Positions 57,890 to 64,000 of a stretch of DNA of 64,000 bases are shown here, piece after piece. Below the pieces are notes generated by a model. That model ran no database searches, was not told where the DNA came from, and saw only the letters and a program-made list of their open reading frames with translations. The position numbers and the translations under genes were made by a program. Source of the DNA: Megaleporinus macrocephalus (Eukaryota > Chordata > Actinopteri > Characiformes > Anostomidae); assembly GCA_021613375.1 (NCBI GenBank), contig CM038704.1:33559488-33623487 (forward strand). Reading direction: 5' to 3'. The number at the start of each line of letters is the position of its first letter. Within the stretch, counting starts at the first letter, position 1.

Positions 57890-58660
57890 TTACATCGTCT
57901 CTGACTGCTTACCACTGAGTGATACCACGGCAGCAACAAACTGAGTTATAGAATAAAAGTCCCCCTCTATCTCCGTAAATGTATGCCCCGTATCTGCTGG
58001 TGCATAGCAGACATGTGGCGGCAAGGCATCCCGCCACCCCATGAGGAGCATGTTTGGTGTAATGGGGTCAGGATCAGCTACGTCTGCTGATACATAGCCT
58101 AGTGGCTTTGAGTTCAGAATGCCTTCTACTTCTACAAGCACAGTATGGAGAACATCCTAAGAAGTTGTTTGACTTTCAACAGCCACTCGGAGGGCAGACT
58201 TAATGTAACGAACTTCTCTCTCTCACACACTCAAAATGGGGAGCGCTTGGTGGATTAAATTTGAAGAGGATAATAAAAATAGCCCCCAAACGCTTCTCAG
58301 TCCTCCTTCCAATCTTGACTGAATAAGGCCCAAAAACAATCAACACCAGTAGAGAAAAAAGGTGGACAAAGCAGACGGAGTCGCACAGGTGGCAAGTCTG
58401 ACATTTGAGGAACCTTTGGCTGAGCTCTCCAACATTGACAGGTGGGGCCGTGGAGCTGGTGATGTCTGATGGCCTGGCGCCCCCTCAAAATCCAGTACTG
58501 CCTCCGAATCTGGGTGTAACAGACGTTCATCAAACTCTTCGATGAGAAGCTTTGTCACCGGATGTCGTGGGTCTAGAACTATTGGATGAGCTTCCTCCAT
58601 GCTGAGAGTCTGTAGTCTCTGCAGCTGTCCTCCAACTCGAATTTTGTCCATCATGGGATC
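57890..58660 (-). pseudogene. BEL/Pao integrase region, broken
   Basis: The right part (58654-58297) reads MMDKIRVGGQLQRLQTLSME, HPIVLDPRHPVTKLLIEEFD and ERLLHPDSEAV. It then reads, in another frame, RRQYWILRGRQAIRHHQLHG, the integrase zinc-binding region of BEL/Pao. The left part (58141-57890) reads VEVEGILNSKPLGYVS and DPITPNMLLMGW, the end of the catalytic core. The central catalytic core between 58297 and 58141 is largely gone. The frame then runs into LTR sequence. Confidence 0.8.
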
Positions 58661-58699
58661 CCATTCCGGAGCTAAATTGGTCAGCCGGCTGACAAGCTC

Positions 58700-59245
58700 T
58701 CTATATTTGCAGACTCAGTGTTCCATGCTATGTTTAAGGAAAGGAGGACCTTGTCTCCATGGGCTAGGCTGAGCCAGTTCTAGGAGTGTCTTCCCTCTTG
58801 TTATGTCATGAGTGGGGTTGTCATGAGTGTCTACATATCGCCAGGCATTGCGGATTGTTAATTCTTGTATCTCTGATACAGTAGTTCCAACAAACACCTT
58901 AAACCTGCACGAGTCCGACTGGAGCCAGTCTAGCATTGTCATAGAGTCTGACCAAAGGACTGTCTGGCGGATGGCAAGTGTAACTTCTGTCTGTACAAGC
59001 TTAGCTTAACTCGTGACCTGGCCTTCACAAAGGAGGTATGGATAGTTCACCCCTGCTACTGCTCCATATGCCTTTTCAGAGGCATCGCAAAACACATGGA
59101 GGTCATACTCTAAGCCCTCATCCTCTTTAGAGTTAGCTGAACAGCATCATGGAATGAGATTGCATGTGTCTGGCATATGAGAACGAACGTATTTCCAGCA
59201 GAGCTTTCCCTCCTTTATCCATTTGGTCAGCTCCCCCATTGACAG
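58700..59245 (-). pseudogene. BEL/Pao RNase H region, broken
   Basis: Minus-strand words include YDLHVFCDASEKAYGAVA (about 59100-59045), VLWSDSMTMLDWLQSDSCRF, KVFVGTTVSEIQELT, WRYVDTHDNPTHDITRGKTL and GPPFLKHS. These are characteristic of BEL/Pao polyproteins. Stops occur near 59140 and 59005. It follows the gag-like region almost directly, so the reverse transcriptase has been deleted. Confidence 0.82.
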
Positions 59246-59250
59246 CTCCT

Positions 59251-60900
59251 TTACTCTACTGCAGCGACTGATATAGTGCTCTTTACTATAACAAGAGAGC
59301 GCACAGTTGGTTTCTTCTTCTTGAACTGAGTGGAAGTATTACTAACTTTAAGCCCCACAGGTTCCGTACTATGGTACACTGCTGTGCTCTGGCCTTTAGA
59401 TCTAGTAACTGCCTTTTCCTTACTGCTGATCAGGATTTTTTCTTGTTGGTACCGCTGCACCATGCGATTTGAAAGTCGCTGTTGCTTGGCCTTGAGATGC
59501 AGCCATCCATCAAAGTCCTGCAGATTGTAAGGGTTGAGGTTTGCAGAATTAAGCTTCCCTTGGAGCTGTAGGAACTCAATAAACCTATTTTGCAGGTATT
59601 TAGGCAACTTGCTAAGGAGACAATCTAAATGGGAACAGCAGTTGAGCTCTGTACCATGGGGTCCTTCTAGAGAAATCAGCATACTAGGAGATGTGCACGT
59701 AATGCGTCATTAGGTTTGACATCGGGGTGGTGAGAATGGCTGCTATTTCGCTCTGAGCTAACAGATGCGGCTGGCCAATCATCTGGGCCTCAGGCAGCTT
59801 GAGGTGTTCTAGCAGTATGTGATATTTGTACTTCTCAGACAGCTCTGGGTGAGGTTTAAGCAGGTTGTCTAATGCCAGCTTTAGATTGGCAAATTCCTTT
59901 TCGCTATCAGAAATTCACTATCAGGAATTTTGGGTTTTGGCACACTGTAGAGAGGCGGTTGAACTGTATGCAATTCTGGTGGTGCTAGGGTTGAGGGCAC
60001 TTGAGAGACAAGGAATTTGAAAGAGCCACTTCCAGCTGTAGCAGAGAACTGCCCATTGGCCAGCAGAAGCATAATGAAGAGGGGCATAGTTTGTGGAGGA
60101 TGGTAGTTGTGAATGATGCCCTGATGGATAGCTAGGCCAACTTGAACACCCTTTTACGGGAGTTGGAGGACTTGATCCTGCACAGTCAGGTTAGAGGCAT
60201 CATAAACATAATGTGGCATGTGAGGCTGCAGTATTGGAGGTTCTGGCTTTAGGTGGTCTTGCTGGTAGTCAGACCTGGAGGTTATCATACCTAGAAATGG
60301 GAAAATACAAAGACTGAATAGGCATGAACGGCGACTTTGATAACAGACTTTGATCCCAGCTGTGGGGCTCTGTTCTCTCACCAACGGGCATTCTGGGGCT
60401 CTGTGTGAATTTGCTTCATCAATGGAGGTGGAGAATCACTTTAAAATGAGGAGCAGGAATTTGGACGTGTATTCTGCAACACCGTGTGGAATGCATTTTG
60501 CATGTGAGCTGCTTGTGAAGAATGATGTGATGTGTTCCATGAGCTTTTGCCGATGGTGTTTGCGCTGTTCATACTGGTTTAGTTGGCTAGTGAGCTGGGC
60601 TATTTGAGCAGCTTCTTTCTGCTGGCTATCAGTTCTCTTGAGGAACCCATATTTAGGTCTGCATGGTTAGGGCTCTGAACGGCTGATTGTCCTCCGACAC
60701 AGGGAGACATACCTGCTTGATTACCATCTCATGCAGTTGCTGCTCCTCTCTGCTCCTCTGACTCATTCTCAGTATGGTGGGAGGAAGGGGCAGATGCATG
60801 ACGATTTTGGTCAAGGATATAATTTTCCAGATAACGGGGGATGCGACCATGCCTTGAGGGCCTAACTTGAACCTCAGTATGAGAATTACTCTCTGTTTTC
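59251..60900 (-). pseudogene. BEL/Pao gag-like region, broken
   Basis: The longest frame (59682-59251) reads LDCLLSKLPKYLQNRFIEFL, NLNPYNLQDFDGWLHLKAKQ and a basic Ser/Lys-rich tail, consistent with the gag region of BEL/Pao elements. Frames at 60384-60154 and 60087-59881 continue it upstream with many frame changes. No zinc knuckle or protease motif is readable. Confidence 0.6.
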
Positions 60901-60930
60901 TTTTCTGATCACATCATCTGCAGTAGTCAA

Positions 60931-60950
60931 GAATCCAGCTTGAAGGACCA
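60931..60950 (-). other. BEL/Pao primer binding site, tRNA-Tyr type
   Basis: On the minus strand, two bases after the 5' LTR, the sequence TGGTCCTTCAAGCTGGATTC matches the complement of a vertebrate tRNA-Tyr 3' end (including CCA) with two apparent differences. It would prime minus-strand DNA synthesis. Confidence 0.65.
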
Positions 60951-60952
60951 TA

Positions 60953-62146
60953 TGTTGAGAATATGACTCACGGAACTGGTTAATATGAATCTTGGCCACT
61001 ACAGGGCTCCGATCAGAGAGCACAAAGTCATCAGATGGAGTTTGAATTGTTTACTGTATTAAGTAACAGCACATACTCAGTGGTAATACTACCAGCACAT
61101 AAATAGTGAGTGCAGTAGTTTCGTAAAGCAGTTTCTGCAGAGAGAAATGTGTACATACACATTAGCACATTATCTCCACTATAGCAACATACAGCATTAA
61201 CAAATAAACAACTGAACAAATCGCTGATATATAATAACAGGAAAAGCATATCTATTTGTGACACAAACATAAATCTTCAAAGTCTCAGTAAGAACGCAGC
61301 AACGTGCACTGGCACTAATAAATCACATACACACATACGCAGTGAAGCTAGCCGAACAGTAATACACTCAGTATGTTTGCTCTTAAACTTTGTATAATGT
61401 ATATATTTCCACTCAATATAACACATAAAGCACACACACGAACTTAAGTACTCTGTTTAGTCAAATGAACCTCCAGAAAACCTAACTTGTATCATAAATA
61501 AGCAGTTTATATGATGAGCCAAAACTTACATTGGGTGCGTCCGAAAGCAGTGCGCGAGAGTGACTAGGGTGTCCGAATACGTAGTGCTCGTCGAACAGGA
61601 CGTGAAAAGTCCCCGGATGATGTACTGCACAGCACACTGTCCTATCCCAGGATTCCATCGAAGCCACGGATGAATTCAAAGCGGACGAAAAAATGCGGTG
61701 AAACACGGTACGCCGGCTGTGTGTACGTAGCTACGGCTAGTAAACTGCCGCTACAGGAGTTAGCGCTGCTTCTGAGGTAAACAATGATTAAATTCCTCCT
61801 GTTTCATCTTCTCCGAGCTACAGCTAGGCACCGTGTGACTAGATATTTTGACAAACACGCAGAACGGTGTCACAAACAGTCTCTAAATCCGTCAGTAAAC
61901 GGGGCTTTTGAATAGCGGGACCTTTACCGTGATGGTCGGACGTCTTGCGTCACAGGACGTAGGTAAGAGGTTACGTGGATACTGCACACTCGCACACTGA
62001 AAGAGCGTACTGCTTTAACAGACAGGCTGTACGCTCTAGCTCTGAATGCGTACTGATCAAGTATGCGATTTCGGACACACCTCACGTCTCTGACTGCTAA
62101 CCGCTGAGTGATAACGCCCAAACTAATTACTTCAACAATATTCACA
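60953..62146 (-). repeat. BEL/Pao 5' LTR, with a TIR element inserted
   Basis: It begins (minus strand) TGTGAATATTGTTG at 62146 and ends TCTCAACA at 60953. LTR sequence is at 60953-61532 and about 62083-62146. The piece between is a later insertion. It matches the 3' LTR over about 580 bases with scattered substitutions and small indels. Confidence 0.82.
61533..62082. mobile_element. Small TIR element (MITE-like) in the 5' LTR
   Basis: The ends GGGTGCGTCCGAAA and TTTCGGACACACCT are imperfect inverted repeats of the same kind as 52779-53294. The interior is also alike, with GTCTTGCGTCA, TAGCTACGGCTAG and AGCTACAGCT words shared in opposite order. The target duplication is not clear. Confidence 0.7.
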
Positions 62147-63670
62147 GTACCCTCCAGTTACAGACCCCTCTCACTAATAAATACTTACACTAAAATTATA
62201 AGCAAAACATTAGTTAATAGACTAGAAACAGTAATCCCATTTCTCATCCACCCTGATCAAATAGGTTTCATAAAAGGCAGACATTCCTTCAATAACATGC
62301 CCAGAAAGCAATCGTACCCCTTGATGCAAGAAAAGCTTTTAATGAAGTAGATTGGAATTTTTATTTGCCACAATGTACAAATTGGGCAATTAATTTATTT
62401 AGTGGATCAAGATCTTATGCACCACACCTATGGCCTCTGCAAGCACTAATGGGGTGATATCAAAACGTTTCACTCTCCACAGAGGCACTAGGCAAGGATG
62501 CCTTCTCTCCCCTGTAATCACCATATTCATAGAACTGTTAACTGCAGCAATATGACAGAACATGAATATAAAAGTAATTCAGACATCACATAGCCAACAT
62601 AAAGTTAATTTATATACTATTGACATTTTACTTTTCTTACAAAACCCATTATCCTCAATAAAGGAAATTATTCAAACTATTCAAAATTATTCTAAAATCT
62701 CTGACTACATTAGGATGCATTAATTGGTCAAAATCCACAATTCTCCCAATAAATAAGAACATGTGTAACATACTAATCCAGATACTTTCTATTCCACTGA
62801 ACACCAATTTTATCACATATCTGGGTGTTAAAATTTCCCCCAGCTGTCAGAGCTACCCCATCTCAATTATACTCCCCTTCTCAAAATAGTAAGCGATGAT
62901 CTCCAATGCTGGGTAAATTGTTGAAAATGAAATTCACCAGCTTTGAAATCTGTTTACACTGCACCTCTGTTTACATTGTTTACACTGCAATAGATAATCT
63001 GAATAGATAATAGAACAGATAAATTATATTCACAACATGAAGCACTGCACACCCTTGCAAGACTTCTGTCAAGAAATTATCAGTATATTAGCAACATGCC
63101 TAACCCCTAACCCCATCTCCAGAATTATGTCTGCTAGGAGCAATCAGTACAACAAAAGAAACCAACAAAAACACAGTCACACTGAATCACTGAAAAAATC
63201 TTCTAATAGATCATATATCTATGAAAAAAATATCTGCTTCCCCCAAAAATAAAATTACTGAATGAAATTCAACTTGGACACCAATTATTAAGCTTTTTCA
63301 ACAGTAACCATACCGCCACACCAACTCTGCTGTAAACACACAAGCTGAGATCCAACACCAAATTCAACACCTCTTTATACATAACAGCAGCAAGTAATCC
63401 CTCTCTGCGCAGACACACATGCATGCACACACACATACATTGACTTCTGTGTTGTTTTTTTCCACCTCAAAATACCTTTAATACTATTGTTGTCTATTTT
63501 CATAGTATGATGGTTGTTTTTTTTCTTAGCTTTCTTGTGTGCTTGTTTTTTTATTTAATCTTTTTTCATATTTGTTTCTATATGGTTACATATAGATATA
63601 TATATGGTTCACAAATAATACATTGTAAATAAAAATAAAGTCTAAATAATTGATGGGCCAAAAAAAAAAA
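62147..63670 (+). mobile_element. L1/Tx1-like LINE (L1-C), right segment
   Basis: It resumes with VPSSYRPLSLINTYTKIISK, NRLETVIPFLIHPDQ and IGFIKGRHSFNNM (about 62147-62300), then HRGTRQGCLLSPVI (about 62480-62520) and LYTIDILLF (about 62610-62640), where YADD has decayed. Frame changes and deletions are frequent. It ends with AATAAAAATAAAG and a poly-A tail at 63660-63670. Confidence 0.78.
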
Positions 63671-64000
63671 GAAAACTTAATGGCAGCAACACACCTTAAG
63701 AAAGTTGAGACAGAGCCACGACTACCATTGTGTAGCATCCACTTTTGTTTTAACAACAGTCTGTAAACATCTAGGAAGTGAGGAGACCAAATGCTGGAGT
63801 TTTGTGAGAGGAATATTGTCCCATTTCTGCCCGTGTCTTCTTTTCCGGGTTTTTTTTTTGTTTCTTAATAAGCCAAATGTAAGTGCAGACCTTTTTATTT
63901 AGTACGGGAATTCTCCGCCGTGCTGATAGCCGCCGTGTACATACCGCCTAGCGCTAGCGCTAATGCTAATGCTAAAGAGGCACTGTGGGAGCTGACATTA
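63671..64000. other. Right edge, probable DNA-transposon fragment
   Basis: Sequence such as TAAACATCTAGGAAGTGAGGA and TTGTCCCATTTCTGCC resembles a dispersed fish transposon family that I cannot name with confidence. Near the edge, GCTAGCGCTAATGCTAATGCTAA is a short degenerate hexamer run. No gene recognised. Confidence 0.3.

Larger units (their letters stand above)
52183..57905 (-). repeat. BEL/Pao 3' LTR, split by a hAT-like element
   Basis: LTR sequence occupies 52183-52706 and 57850-57905 and matches the right LTR closely (for example GAACTGGTTAATATGAATCT, GCAGTTTATATGA and GAGCCAAAACTTACA). The first 35-40 bases of the LTR on the coding side are absent: the integrase-like frame joins LTR sequence directly, indicating a deletion across the border that also removed the polypurine tract. 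Confidence 0.8.
52183..62146 (-). mobile_element. BEL/Pao LTR retrotransposon, minus strand, with later insertions
   Basis: The ends are TGTTGAGA on the left and TATTCACA on the right (TG...CA), flanked by GTACC. The 5' LTR is on the right and the 3' LTR on the left. Internal coding runs right to left: gag-like, RNase H, integrase. The reverse transcriptase and most of the protease are missing, so this copy is defective. It sits inside L1-C. Its two LTRs each carry later DNA-transposon insertions. Confidence 0.85.
47742..64000 (-). other. Probable ppp1r16b upstream intron, repeat-filled
   Basis: From the acceptor at 47743-47742 to the end of the window no further ppp1r16b exon was recognised. 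The minus strand was searched by eye for ankyrin signatures. Short exons hidden among repeats cannot be excluded. Confidence 0.5.

Noticed and set aside
47742..64000. Further ppp1r16b exons (PP1-binding motif, first ankyrin repeats)
   Set aside because: No ankyrin signature with splice sites was found on the minus strand. Exons probably lie outside the window.

Overview
This window is vertebrate nuclear DNA, almost certainly from a teleost fish. The evidence is intron-split genes with GT/AG borders, a dense mix of LINEs (L1/Tx1-like and CR1/L2-like with esterase ORF1), Tc1, hAT-like, DIRS and BEL/Pao elements, and many AT, CA and AAT microsatellites. The mix resembles otophysan fish, but the species cannot be fixed from sequence alone. 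Nothing suggests a bacterium, virus or plasmid.

Two host genes can be supported, both on the minus strand. (1) fam210b, complete in three coding exons: 35355-35864, 30833-31005 and 18810-19023. It encodes a DUF1279 mitochondrial membrane protein. (2) The 3' half of ppp1r16b (TIMAP, a protein phosphatase 1 targeting subunit): five exons between 47741 and 40656, carrying the last ankyrin repeats, the RRTS/RRAS block and a C-terminal CaaX box. Its 5' exons were not found and probably lie beyond position 64000. Its 3' end is about 4.8 kb upstream of the fam210b start.

Everything else is repeats and unassigned DNA. 1-6 kb: a long inverted-repeat (foldback) element and hAT-like pieces. 7-17.2 kb: a CR1/L2-like LINE split by an almost full-length L1/Tx1-like LINE, with a 14-bp target-site duplication. 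17.2-30.8 kb (mostly fam210b intron 2): an L1 piece, a second esterase-type LINE on the minus strand, two copies of one hAT-like family and two Tc1-like pseudogenes. 31-35 kb (fam210b intron 1): an L1 remnant. 36-40 kb: intergenic, little recognisable. 41-47 kb (last ppp1r16b intron): a degenerate tandem repeat and a clean non-autonomous hAT element with an 8-bp duplication. 48-64 kb (probably an upstream ppp1r16b intron): a five-level nest. An L1-like LINE is split by a BEL/Pao retrotransposon; its left LTR is split by a hAT-like element; that holds a small TIR element and a DIRS retrotransposon; the DIRS is split by a LINE tail.

All transposable-element ORFs seen carry frameshifts, stops or deletions, so none looks autonomous here. 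No new functional system stands out. The most notable items are the nested stack with matching target duplications, the roughly 700-bp foldback arms with paired CTCF-like motifs, the intact DIRS internal complementary region, and a ppp1r16b CaaX box predicted to favour geranylgeranylation.
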